Source: Rhizobium sp. P32RR-XVIII (lineage in GTDB: Bacteria > Pseudomonadota > Alphaproteobacteria > Rhizobiales > Rhizobiaceae). Taken from it: DNA of 64,000 bases. Numbering within the stretch: the stretch's first letter is position 1; every line of letters starts with the position of its first letter. The notes below the pieces were generated by a model. It was not told where the DNA came from, did not search any database, and was given only the letters and a program-made list of their open reading frames with translations. Both the position numbers and the translations under genes were made by a program. The stretch spans positions 1 to 64,000 of the forward strand of contig NZ_JABAIH010000012.1 of the NCBI RefSeq assembly GCF_012641395.1, given 5' to 3'. Shown piece by piece: positions 50,154-58,010 of the stretch.

Positions 50154-50779
50154 CATTTGTGGCTCAGGTAGTCGATCAAGGTTGCCATTGCCTTGCGCGA
50201 TTCTTCCACCCTGCCCGCCTCAATCGCGTGAATGACTGCGACGTGAAGCGAGATCGAGCGGTTCATCCGATCCGGATTGGCGGTGGAATACCAGAGACGC
50301 CGTGAATGCGTCTGCACGGGCCCGAGTGCTACCGTGATGAAGGTGTTCGGGCAGCCTTCTTCGAGAATTTCGTCGAACGCCTTGTCGGCCGCGAAGAAAG
50401 CATCAAGATCGCCGTTGACGGTACAGTCCGCCATGGCGCGGGCGCATTCGGTCAGCGCCGCCCGCTGTTCGTCCGTCGCATGCTCGGCAGCGAGCGATGC
50501 CGCGATCGGCTCCAGTTCCCTGCGCACCTGCATGACATCGGCATGGTCACCCGCCTTGATCTCCGCAATCTGCAACCCGACGCGCGGCCTGACGATGATG
50601 AGCCCCTGCCAGGCAAGCTTCTGAATCGCTTCCCGTACCGGCGTGCGCCCATGTCCTGCCAGATCGATCAGCTGCTTTTCCGTCACGAGCGCGCCGGGCT
50701 TCAACACCAGCGTCACGATCGCGTGCTCCAGTGCGAGGTAGGCCAAATGGCTCTGCGAATTCTGCATTCCGGGATCCAT
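50153..50779 (-). CDS. GntR-family transcriptional regulator (FCD domain)
   Basis: A 208-residue regulator. The winged helix covers LEHAIVTLVLKPGALVTEKQ and GHGRTPVREAIQKLAWQGLI; the C-terminal FCD helical bundle includes RRELEPIAASLAAEHATDEQ and ISLHVAVIHAIEAGRVEESR with the metal-binding histidine pattern partly kept. It converges with fpr. A perfect 10-bp palindrome, TGATATATCA, lies ten bases before the start and may be its own operator. Targets are unknown; the adjacent MacAB-like genes read the same way, 95 bases upstream. Confidence 0.88.
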   Translation of the reverse strand: MDPGMQNSQSHLAYLALEHAIVTLVLKPGALVTEKQLIDLAGHGRTPVREAIQKLAWQGLIIVRPRVGLQIAEIKAGDHADVMQVRRELEPIAASLAAEHATDEQRAALTECARAMADCTVNGDLDAFFAADKAFDEILEEGCPNTFITVALGPVQTHSRRLWYSTANPDRMNRSISLHVAVIHAIEAGRVEESRKAMATLIDYLSHK

Positions 50780-50788
50780 GCTTCAAAC

Positions 50789-50798
50789 TGATATATCA
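50789..50798. promoter_or_regulatory. palindrome TGATATATCA upstream of the GntR gene
   Basis: A perfect 10-bp palindrome in the 95-base gap between the MacB-like permease gene and the GntR gene, followed by the related CATAGTGACAT. AT-rich palindromes of this size are typical for GntR-family operators. Autoregulation is inferred. Confidence 0.4.
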
Positions 50799-50874
50799 CA
50801 TAGTGACATGGCAGAAATGAGGATGGCAAGCTGCCGTGATAATTCAGAGCCAGGAAAGCGAACGTGAAGCCATT

Positions 50875-52083
50875 TTATTCGTGGCGCAAGGCGTCAATCG
50901 GGTTCAGCTGTGCGGCCCGGCGAGCCGGAAAATAACCGAAGATCATGCCGATGGCAGCCGAGAAGAGGAAAGCAACGGCGATCATCATGGGGCTGAAGAC
51001 GAAGGGAACCTTCAGGAGCGTGACGGAGACAAAGCCGATCCCCATCCCGAGGACGATGCCGGTAATGCCACCGAAGAGCGACAGCGCTATGGCTTCCACG
51101 AGGAACTGCATCAGGACCTGCGTTTCGAGCGCGCCGATCGCAAGTCGGATGCCGATCTCGCGCGTGCGCTCGGTCACGGAAACCAGCATGATATTCATGA
51201 TGCCGATGCCGCCGACGAGCAGGCTGATTGCCGCCACCGCTCCCAGAAGTCCGGTGAGCAGCGTCGTCGTCCCCGTCATCGCCGCGGCGATCTGCGTCAT
51301 GTCGTTGACGGTGAAATCGTCGTCGCGGCCCGGAACGATCTTGCGGCGCTCGCGCAGCAGGTTTTCCGTTTCCGCCTGCACCTTCGAGGTCGAGACGCCG
51401 TCGCGCGCCGAGATGACGATCATCTGAACCGTGGCATTGGCCCTGCCGCCAACACGGCGCTGATAGACCTTCACGGGCAGGATCACCACATCGTCCTGGT
51501 CGTTGCCCATGCCCGATTGCCCGCGTTTCGCCAAAACGCCGATGACGCTGCAGGACACCTTGCCCACGCGGATCTGCTGGCCTGTTGGATTGGCCGCGCC
51601 GAAAAGCTCCGACCGCACCGTTTCACCGAGGATGCACCTGGCGCGTCCGCGCTCCTCCGCCGCCTCGAATGTGCGGCCAAGCGCAATGTCCCAGTCCTGG
51701 GCGATGAAATAGTCGTTCGTTGTGCCCATGATGGTGGTCGAATGGCTCTGTCCGCCGTAGATCGCCGTCGCCGTCGTCTGGTTGAGCGGCGCCACGGCGC
51801 GAACGCCCGTCAGCTGATCGCGGATTGCATCGACGTCCTTGACGGTGAACCGCCTCGCCTCGGCACTCGCCCGCCCCGGACCGAACTGCCCCGGCCGCAC
51901 GAACAGCATGTTGGTTCCGAGCCGCGAAAGTTCGGTGGAGACCTGCTCGGTGGTACCGTTGCCGATCGTGACCAGTGCAATAACGGCTGCGACGCCGATG
52001 ACGACGCCAAGCACGGTGAGAAAGGAGCGCAGCATGTTTCGGCTGATGGCGCGCAGCGCGAGTTTCAGCGTTTCAAGAAACAT
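50875..52083 (-). CDS. macB: MacB-type ABC transporter permease
   Basis: A 402-residue FtsX-like permease with the MacB layout: one N-terminal helix (SFLTVLGVVIGVAAVIALVT), a large periplasmic domain (residues about 50-280), and three C-terminal helices including AISLLVGGIGIMNIMLVSVT with the hallmark ERTREIGIRLAIGA. ATG 52083 (MFLETLKLALRAISRN) is used; the frame to 52176 overlaps the ATPase too far. It lies downstream of a separate ATPase gene and an adaptor, so the set is a split MacAB exporter for small peptides, macrolides or siderophores; the substrate cannot be told. Confidence 0.9.
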   Translation of the reverse strand: MFLETLKLALRAISRNMLRSFLTVLGVVIGVAAVIALVTIGNGTTEQVSTELSRLGTNMLFVRPGQFGPGRASAEARRFTVKDVDAIRDQLTGVRAVAPLNQTTATAIYGGQSHSTTIMGTTNDYFIAQDWDIALGRTFEAAEERGRARCILGETVRSELFGAANPTGQQIRVGKVSCSVIGVLAKRGQSGMGNDQDDVVILPVKVYQRRVGGRANATVQMIVISARDGVSTSKVQAETENLLRERRKIVPGRDDDFTVNDMTQIAAAMTGTTTLLTGLLGAVAAISLLVGGIGIMNIMLVSVTERTREIGIRLAIGALETQVLMQFLVEAIALSLFGGITGIVLGMGIGFVSVTLLKVPFVFSPMMIAVAFLFSAAIGMIFGYFPARRAAQLNPIDALRHE

Positions 52084-52801
52084 GATCCGCCTCCTCCCGA
52101 GGCGCAACCTCGGCTTCGAGCCTTCCGTCAACGAAACGCAGTATCCGCTGCGCATAGACGGCGATGTCCGGCTCATGCGTGACCATGACGATGGTGATGC
52201 CCTGCTGCCGGTTAAGGCGGGTCATCAGATCCATGATTTCGGCGCTGGTCCTGGTGTCGAGATTGCCGGTCGGCTCGTCGGCGAGAAGCAGGGCGGGTTC
52301 GGTGACGATCGCCCGCGCGATCGCCACGCGCTGCTGCTGGCCGCCGGAAAGCTCCTGTGTCTTGTGGTGTTCACGTCCAGCCAGGCCGACCAGACCAAGC
52401 GCTTCAATGGCACGCTCGCGGCGCTCTCGCGCGGCAATCCCCCGGTAGGTCAGCGGCAGCTCGACGTTCTCGACCGCTGATGTGCGTGCGAGAAGATTGA
52501 AGCCCTGGAAGACGAAGCCCAGCATATGGCGCCTGAGCAGTGTCAGTTGCCCCCGGTCGAAACCTTTCGTCGAAATGCCCTGGAAGACGTAGTCGCCGGC
52601 GCTCGGCACGTCGAGGCAGCCGAGGATGTTCATCGCCGTGGACTTTCCGGAACCCGACGGCCCCATGATCGCGACGAATTCATGGGTACCGATCCGCAGG
52701 TCGACGCGGTCGAGCGCGCGGATAGCCGCTTCGCCATGGCCATAGACCTTCGATACCTGTCTGAATTCGAGAAGCGGCGGACTGGTCATTTTCCTGTCCA
52801 T
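52073..52801 (-). CDS. MacB-type ABC transporter ATP-binding protein
   Basis: A 242-residue ATPase with Walker A MGPSGSGKSTAMNILGCLD, signature QELSGGQQQRVAIARAI and Walker B LLLADEPTGNLD, of the LolD/MacB class. ATG 52801 directly follows the adaptor's TAG without a ribosome site of its own, so coupling is likely; ATG 52789 is an alternative. The 3' end overlaps the permease gene by 11 bases. E. coli MacB fuses ATPase and permease; here they are two genes. Confidence 0.92.
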   Translation of the reverse strand: MDRKMTSPPLLEFRQVSKVYGHGEAAIRALDRVDLRIGTHEFVAIMGPSGSGKSTAMNILGCLDVPSAGDYVFQGISTKGFDRGQLTLLRRHMLGFVFQGFNLLARTSAVENVELPLTYRGIAARERRERAIEALGLVGLAGREHHKTQELSGGQQQRVAIARAIVTEPALLLADEPTGNLDTRTSAEIMDLMTRLNRQQGITIVMVTHEPDIAVYAQRILRFVDGRLEAEVAPREEADHVS

Positions 52802-54103
52802 CTATTGCGTCAGCGCCGTTGCGTCGGTCACGAGCCGATCGTTCTCCTTCAATTCACCGGAGACGACCTGGGTGAACTGACCGTCCGAGGAGCCGACCTG
52901 GATGACCAACGGCACCTGTACGCCATTCCGAAGCACCCACACGCGCCGCTTTGCGCCAGTCAGGGCCTCGCTGCCGCCAGCGCCTCCGCGCGGCCGGCCG
53001 ATGCGGGGCGCACGGAAAAGAGCAAAGATGCCGCGCCCGCGTGATGCGGTTTCCGGCGGCGCGTAGCGCAGGGCTGTATTCGGCACCATCAGCGTATTCT
53101 TGACGGCTTCGACCGTGATGTCCGAGGTAGCCGTCATGCCCGGGCGTAGCAGCAGGCCTGCGTTGTCGACCGAAAGCACGGCCTTATAGGTGACGACGTT
53201 GTTGGTTGTCGCGGAGGCGAAACGGATCTGCTCGATCTCGGCGGGAAAGGTCTTGTCCGGATAGGCGTCGACCGTAAAGGTCGCCTTCTGCCCGACTGCG
53301 ATCTGTCCGACATCGGCTTCGTCGACGTCCACCTGGAGTTCCATCTTCCTGAGATCGCCGGCGATCGTGAAGAGCACCGGTGCCGAAAGCGAGGCGGCAA
53401 CGGTTGCCCCAGGATTGACCGAGCGGGTCAGTACGACGCCGTCGATCGGCGAAACGATCTTGGCCTTCGCAAGGTTGACCTCTGCCAGTTGCAGGTCCGC
53501 TTCGGCCGAGAGCACGTCCGCTTCGTTTATCTGCTTTGCGGCGACGGCAGACTCATATTTGTAGGATGCGTCCTCAAGGCTCTGCTGCGTCGAGACGTTG
53601 CTTTTGACCAGACTTTTCAAGCGTTCCAGCGAGCTCTGCGCCGAAAGCAGGTCAGCATCGGCTTTGGCAACGTTCGCTTTGGCGGATACGACCTTCGCGC
53701 GCGAACTCTTCACGTCGGCTTCCAGCTTGTTCGTATCAAGAACTGCCAGCACCTCGCCGGATTTCACCTCGCTGTTGTAATCGACGTTGACGTCGCGCAC
53801 GGTGCCCGAAAGCTCGCTCGATATGTCGACCTGTTCCGTCGGCTGCACCGAGCCGGTTGCCGTCACCAGGACCGTCAAATCGCCGCGCTTTGTCGGCTGG
53901 GTCGTATAGCTGTATTCATTGCCGTTGCGGCCGTAATAGGCATAGCCGCCGCTACCGGCGACGGCGATGACGATGGCTGCCGCTATGAGCCGGCCGCGCC
54001 AGCGGCGACCCTGGCCACGCTTGCCGGAGGTTGCCAGTACCTCAGCAAGATCGGGCCTGGCCGATACGGCTTTCGCGCCGCTTCCGGATTCGGAATCGTT
54101 CAT
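52802..54103 (-). CDS. macA: MacA-like periplasmic adaptor (HlyD/RND-type membrane fusion protein)
   Basis: A 433-residue adaptor joining an ABC exporter to an outer-membrane channel. A single N-terminal helix (GRLIAAAIVIAVAGSGGYAY) anchors it; the barrel and lipoyl halves flank a long coiled-coil hairpin (residues about 105-175, alternating Lys/Glu/Ala such as VVSAKANVAKADADLLSAQS). The lipoyl return VSPIDGVVLTRSVNPGATVA is typical. I chose ATG 54103 because TGAGGA lies five to ten bases upstream; the frame also opens at 54157. It heads the adaptor-ATPase-permease operon. Confidence 0.9.
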   Translation of the reverse strand: MNDSESGSGAKAVSARPDLAEVLATSGKRGQGRRWRGRLIAAAIVIAVAGSGGYAYYGRNGNEYSYTTQPTKRGDLTVLVTATGSVQPTEQVDISSELSGTVRDVNVDYNSEVKSGEVLAVLDTNKLEADVKSSRAKVVSAKANVAKADADLLSAQSSLERLKSLVKSNVSTQQSLEDASYKYESAVAAKQINEADVLSAEADLQLAEVNLAKAKIVSPIDGVVLTRSVNPGATVAASLSAPVLFTIAGDLRKMELQVDVDEADVGQIAVGQKATFTVDAYPDKTFPAEIEQIRFASATTNNVVTYKAVLSVDNAGLLLRPGMTATSDITVEAVKNTLMVPNTALRYAPPETASRGRGIFALFRAPRIGRPRGGAGGSEALTGAKRRVWVLRNGVQVPLVIQVGSSDGQFTQVVSGELKENDRLVTDATALTQ

Positions 54104-54245
54104 GAAATCCTCAAACCACCATGGGAGCGCCTGCTCCTTCGCCATGTAAATAGTCATAGCGAAGATGAACCGGAACTAACTGCGAGAGGCGCATCGGCAT
54201 GGAATAGCGAAAAAATGCATTAAATCTTGGTAATGAAAATCCGGT

Positions 54246-54620
54246 TTAGTCGGCGTCTTCGTGGTACTGCTGCGTTCCTTGCATCGGATGGAGCCAGCTT
54301 TCGCGCCGCTTGATCCATACTTCATAAGTTGGAGCAATTTCCATCGGCGCCTCGTCCAGCGAACCGAGCCTGAGTTCCGCCTCGTTCTCCGTGAGGCAGA
54401 ACAGCCGCCCGCCGCATGCCGCACAGAAGCTGCGGCCTTCAAATGTCGCGACCCCGCCGGAATAGTCGAATGCGGTGCGTGGCCATACCGCGAAGGTGAC
54501 GAAGGCCGAGCCACTCTCCTTTCTGCAATCTGCACAATGGCACAGGCCGGCGCGAAGCGGCTCACCCTTCACTTCATATCTGACCGCGCCACAAAGGCAG
54601 CCCCCGGTGCGGATTTTCAT
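54246..54620 (-). CDS. GFA-family (glutathione-dependent formaldehyde-activating type) zinc protein
   Basis: A 124-residue Mss4-like protein. Zinc ligands appear as GGCLCGAVRYEV, CHCADCRKESGSAFV and FCAACGGRLF, the GFA pattern of CxC, CxxC and CxxC. The family name derives from a formaldehyde-glutathione enzyme, but most short members have no proven activity. Its start codon shares one base with the stop of the small gene upstream (TGATG), so the two are coupled. Confidence 0.88.
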   Translation of the reverse strand: MKIRTGGCLCGAVRYEVKGEPLRAGLCHCADCRKESGSAFVTFAVWPRTAFDYSGGVATFEGRSFCAACGGRLFCLTENEAELRLGSLDEAPMEIAPTYEVWIKRRESWLHPMQGTQQYHEDAD

Positions 54621-54829
54621 CAGGAATCGAGGTCCGGCGGCAATTTCGGCGGCCTCCGCTTGGCGGCCATCAAGAGGTCGAGCTCGGTCGCCGAAGGCCC
54701 GAACTTTTCGTAAAGCCGCCTGGCTTCCTTTTCATCCAAGCGATATTTCCGAGCAAATTCGCTCATACTGTAAGGTCGGCCGCGCAGCACTTTGCGGGTC
54801 GGCATCGTCTGATTTGTAGCGTCAGACAT
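54620..54829 (-). CDS. small basic protein of unknown function
   Basis: A 69-residue protein, MSDATNQTMPTRKVLRGRPY then SMSEFARKYRLDEKEARRLY and a Pro/Lys-rich tail. The central stretch could form a helix-turn-helix-like unit, but I do not recognise a family (some rhizobial small proteins look alike). ATG 54829 is preceded by AAAGGAGGAATGCT, a very good ribosome site; a frame six codons longer exists. Coupled to the GFA gene by TGATG overlap. Confidence 0.65.
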   Translation of the reverse strand: MSDATNQTMPTRKVLRGRPYSMSEFARKYRLDEKEARRLYEKFGPSATELDLLMAAKRRPPKLPPDLDS

Positions 54830-55025
54830 AGCATTCCTCCTTTTCACAACCAGAAAGCTAGAGCACCCAGGCTTGTTGGGAAGGCTGGTGATGACGAGGC
54901 TTTTGACCGTATCCCGGCCCGCTGGCGATGACGGAAATCAACCGTTCGAGAATGTGGACGGATTCGTATGCAGGCCGTAGAATGCATGCCTCCTATATGC
55001 GGAGGATTCCGGAAGGAGAGCGCCA

Positions 55026-55853
55026 ATGCCTATCTTCATAGACCGGCATGATCTCGCGGGAACCACAGCCGCCGACATTGCCGAGGCACACCGCAAGGAC
55101 ATCGAGATTCAGGATCAGTACGGGGTCAAATTCCTCACCTACTGGTACGACCAGCCCCGGGGGACCGTGTTCTGCCTCGTAGATGCGCCCGATGCGGAAA
55201 CGGCACAATGTGTGCACCGGGAAGCCCACGGCTTTGTCGCCGGCGAGATCGTCGAAGTTGCATTGTCGGCGGTAGAGGCCTTTCTCGGCCGCATTACCGA
55301 TCCAAAGCCGGCGCCCGGGCAATCCTCGGCCACTGTGGATGCCGGCCACCGCGCCATCCTGTTTACCGACATCGTCGGCTCGACGGCGATGACATCGCGC
55401 CTTGGCGACCGCATGGCAACCGAAATGGTCAGGGCGCATGACTCCCTCGTGCGCAGGTGCCTCGGCCACTGTGCCGGCCGCGAGGTGAAGCATACCGGCG
55501 ACGGAATCATGGCGACGTTCGCCTCGATCCCTGCAGCGGTCGAATGTGCAAGAATGGTTCAGCAGGAGTTCAAGCGGTACAACCGCGGCAATCCTGAACC
55601 AATTCATGTTCGCATCGGACTCGATTGCGGCGAGCCCGTCGAGGATAGTAACGACCTGTTCGGCTCCACGGTGCAACTTGCAGCGCGATTGTGCGGCGCC
55701 GCCTCCAGCGACCAGATTTTGGTATCGGAGAACATTTTCCGGGAATACGGCGCCTCAGATCTTTTCGCCCACGCCACGCGCCGGCGTCTGAAGGGATTTT
55801 CGAAGCCCGTTCTGGCCTTCCGATGCGACTGGGTTGAACCAGTTGCCAATTAA
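55026..55853 (+). CDS. DUF4242 domain fused to a class III adenylate/guanylate cyclase
   Basis: A 275-residue protein with two parts. Residues 1-85 are a DUF4242 domain (MPIFIDRHDLAGTTAADIAE, HREAHGFVAGEIVEV), a family with a small nickel- or metal-binding relative. Residues about 105-265 are a class III cyclase catalytic domain: metal Asp115 in ILFTDIVGSTAM, Asp159 in KHTGDGIMATF, and Arg221 in QLAARL. The transition-state asparagine of class III cyclases (VNxAARL) is replaced by Gln217 (TVQLAARL), so activity or substrate is uncertain. No membrane segment. ATG 55026 follows GGAAGGAGAGCGCC. It converges with the duplicated membrane-protein gene 12 bases away. Confidence 0.85.
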   Translation: MPIFIDRHDLAGTTAADIAEAHRKDIEIQDQYGVKFLTYWYDQPRGTVFCLVDAPDAETAQCVHREAHGFVAGEIVEVALSAVEAFLGRITDPKPAPGQSSATVDAGHRAILFTDIVGSTAMTSRLGDRMATEMVRAHDSLVRRCLGHCAGREVKHTGDGIMATFASIPAAVECARMVQQEFKRYNRGNPEPIHVRIGLDCGEPVEDSNDLFGSTVQLAARLCGAASSDQILVSENIFREYGASDLFAHATRRRLKGFSKPVLAFRCDWVEPVAN

Positions 55854-55865
55854 GGTTCTAGGCTT

Positions 55866-56525
55866 TCACCCGCCAGTTTGGTGATGCGGTGCGGCGACGG
55901 GTTTCGATTCCGGCGAGCCCTTGAACCTCAGGAATATGGACAGGACAACAAGAACGGCGGTGGAAAAGAACTCGGATTGCCAGTTCTGAAATGACTCGAA
56001 CCAAAATTGCGCACTGCCCAGATGGTCGACAAGGCTCGTCGCCGGGTGGCCACGCAGGGCGGCCTCAAGTGCCTCCCTTTGGGCGCTGCCGAACAGATGA
56101 AGAATGAAACTTGCGACAAACAGGACCACCAGCACTATGCCCAGCGAATAGGCGTAGAGTTTCTGCGCGAGCCGCCCGCCTCTCAAAGGCCCCGGCACGT
56201 GAGGATCATGGGCAGGGACCAAGACATGCTCGTCCTGCGATGAGGTGTCATCCGGATCTTTCGATTCTGCCGAGCCGCGTTGAAAGAGGAAGGCCGTCAA
56301 AACCACGTAGGTGGCCATTTGCAGGAATTCGCTCTCCCAGTTCTCGAACAGTGCCGAGAGGAAATGACCCGACCCGGCGTATTCCAGCAGTGGCAGCTGG
56401 GGGAAACCGTGTTCCGCAAGCTCCTGGTTCAAGCTTTGCCATCCGCTGAGCAGCATGCCGGCGATCGTGACAAGTGTCGCCGTGAGGAGAACAATGGTCA
56501 GTCCGTTGTCGCGGAAAAATCGCAT
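55866..56525 (-). CDS. DUF6766-like membrane protein with internal duplication
   Basis: A 219-residue protein of two similar halves. Residues 48-89 and 167-208 align without gaps with 20 of 42 identities, sharing F-x-NW-x-SEF, VVL and GS-x-ESK. Each half has a long first helix (TIVLLTATLVTIAGMLL; GIVLVVLFVASFILHL) and a second one. Such repeat proteins occur beside stress genes, and the upstream region has an EcfG-type promoter on this strand (56618-56594). Function unknown; start ATG 56525 (MRFFRDNGL). Confidence 0.75.
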   Translation of the reverse strand: MRFFRDNGLTIVLLTATLVTIAGMLLSGWQSLNQELAEHGFPQLPLLEYAGSGHFLSALFENWESEFLQMATYVVLTAFLFQRGSAESKDPDDTSSQDEHVLVPAHDPHVPGPLRGGRLAQKLYAYSLGIVLVVLFVASFILHLFGSAQREALEAALRGHPATSLVDHLGSAQFWFESFQNWQSEFFSTAVLVVLSIFLRFKGSPESKPVAAPHHQTGG

Positions 56526-56593
56526 TCACATTCCTTCATCCAGTGCGGCAGCAACGCCAATTCTCCAGAGCTATGATGCTTTCACTCCAGATA

Positions 56594-56618
56594 AACTTAC
56601 ATGCCAGGCGAACGTTCC
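56594..56618 (-). promoter_or_regulatory. EcfG-type stress promoter for the duplicated membrane-protein gene
   Basis: On the minus strand GGAAC (56618-56614), 16 bases, then AGTT (56597-56594). It differs from the GGAAC-N16-CGTT consensus only in the first -10 base. Transcription would start near 56587, about 60 bases before the gene start at 56525. Confidence 0.5.
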
Positions 56619-56669
56619 GAGGTCTAATGTTCGGGAGCAGCCGCAAGGCTCAGGGGCCAACGAATAGAA

Positions 56670-56694
56670 GGAACGAACCGGAAGCTTAGCCGTT
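56670..56694 (+). promoter_or_regulatory. EcfG-type stress promoter for the Lys-rich protein and YihY/BrkB genes
   Basis: GGAAC (56670-56674), a 16-base spacer and CGTT (56691-56694), an exact consensus match. Transcription would begin near 56701, about 28 bases before ATG 56729. It is divergent from the minus-strand promoter at 56618-56594 with only about 50 bases between their -35 boxes. Confidence 0.65.
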
Positions 56695-56728
56695 GAAGCT
56701 TTGGCACAGTAGCAGCGGAGGAAATGTC

Positions 56729-56917
56729 ATGGGTATCGAGCAAGCTCCGACGGAAAAAGGGAAACAAGCGGCGCGGGGATTGAGGAAGACCACCGCGGCG
56801 GAGGAAAAGAAAGTGGAGGCCAAGAAGGGCTCAGACCTTGCGAAAGGTTCCGAGCGTTTTGAGGAACGTTCGAAAAGTTCCGACGGCAAGAGCGCCGGAA
56901 CAAAGCAGCTCCTCTGA
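56729..56917 (+). CDS. small lysine-rich hydrophilic protein
   Basis: A 62-residue, highly charged protein: MGIEQAPTEKGKQAARGLRK, then TTAAEEKKVEAKKGSDLAKG and a Ser/Lys tail ending GTKQLL. No membrane segment or known domain; the composition suggests a disordered stress protein, but that is a guess. CGGAGGAAATGTC precedes ATG 56729, a strong ribosome site, and an exact EcfG-type promoter lies upstream. It is likely co-transcribed with the YihY/BrkB gene 75 bases downstream. Confidence 0.6.
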   Translation: MGIEQAPTEKGKQAARGLRKTTAAEEKKVEAKKGSDLAKGSERFEERSKSSDGKSAGTKQLL

Positions 56918-56992
56918 CGCGGTTCCGCCTTCTAACGCTGACGAGCAGATCGCCGGAAGGGACCCGAGCGGTCCCGTCACGGGAGTTGACCA

Positions 56993-57997
56993 ATGGCGGC
57001 ACGGGAGACTGGCGCGACAGGAAAAAATGTTCCGCACGCGTATGAACAGGGCCGGGGAAGAGATGCCGATACCCCCAATCAGATTCCGCTGAAGGGGCTG
57101 AAGGATGTCTTCTGGCGCATCGTCGCTGAAATTATCGACGATCGCGTCATGTTGATTGCGGCAGGGGTGACCTACTACCTGCTGCTGGCGTTGTTTCCGG
57201 CGCTCGCCGCGCTGGTTTCGCTCTATGGCTTCGTCGCTGACCCGGTGACGATCGCTGGTCATATCGATTTCCTGTCGGGCCTGCTGCCTCCCGGCTCCCT
57301 TGATATCATCCTCACGCAGCTCGACGCGCTCGCCCAGCAGAAAACGTCATCGTTAAGCATCGCCTTCGTCGTCGGACTGGTCGTCGCCTTATGGAGCACT
57401 AACAGTGGAATCAAGGCGCTGTTCGAGGCGATGAATGTCGCCAATGGCGAGGCCGAGAAGCGAAGCCTTGTCAGGCTGAACCTGATGTCCTTGGCGTTCA
57501 CGCTCGGCGCGCTGCTGATCGCAGTCGTCCTGATCACCGCCATCGGCGTGGTTCCCGCAGTCCTCTCATACCTCTGGCTCGATCGGTGGGAGGAGCAGCT
57601 GGCAAGGTTTGCACGCTGGCCCGTGATCCTCGCGTCTGCCGGTGCGGGCATCACCTTGCTCTATCATTACGGGCCGAGCCGCGAGCATGCGAAGTTTCAC
57701 TGGCTGAGTTGGGGAGCGGTGTTCAGCACACTCCTATGGCTAGGCGCCTCGATGTTGTTTTCCTACTACCTGGAAAACTTCGCCAACTATAACGCCACTT
57801 ACGGCACGCTCGGCGCGCTGATAGGCTTCATGGTCTGGATGTGGATATCGACGATCATCGTGATTGTCGGCGCTATGCTCAACGCCGAACTTGAACACCA
57901 GACAGCGCACGACTCGACTACAGGCGAGCCTCGGCCGATGGGAGAACGAGGCGCATATGTCGCCGACACGCTCGGCAAGACCTCCGACGAAGACTGA
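56993..57997 (+). CDS. YihY/virulence factor BrkB family membrane protein
   Basis: A 334-residue protein with about six membrane helices after a polar N terminus. Family blocks: LIAAGVTYYLLLALFPALAA, DAPLG-like LWSTNSGIKALFEAMNVANG, LYHYGPSREHAKFHWLSWGA and YNATYGTLGALIGFMVWMWI. The family was once misnamed RNase BN; the real function is unknown. It likely belongs to the stress operon starting at the EcfG-type promoter near 56670. It converges with the pyruvyl-transferase gene 14 bases away. Confidence 0.88.
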   Translation: MAARETGATGKNVPHAYEQGRGRDADTPNQIPLKGLKDVFWRIVAEIIDDRVMLIAAGVTYYLLLALFPALAALVSLYGFVADPVTIAGHIDFLSGLLPPGSLDIILTQLDALAQQKTSSLSIAFVVGLVVALWSTNSGIKALFEAMNVANGEAEKRSLVRLNLMSLAFTLGALLIAVVLITAIGVVPAVLSYLWLDRWEEQLARFARWPVILASAGAGITLLYHYGPSREHAKFHWLSWGAVFSTLLWLGASMLFSYYLENFANYNATYGTLGALIGFMVWMWISTIIVIVGAMLNAELEHQTAHDSTTGEPRPMGERGAYVADTLGKTSDED

Positions 57998-58010
57998 AAG
58001 CCCTGCGGTC

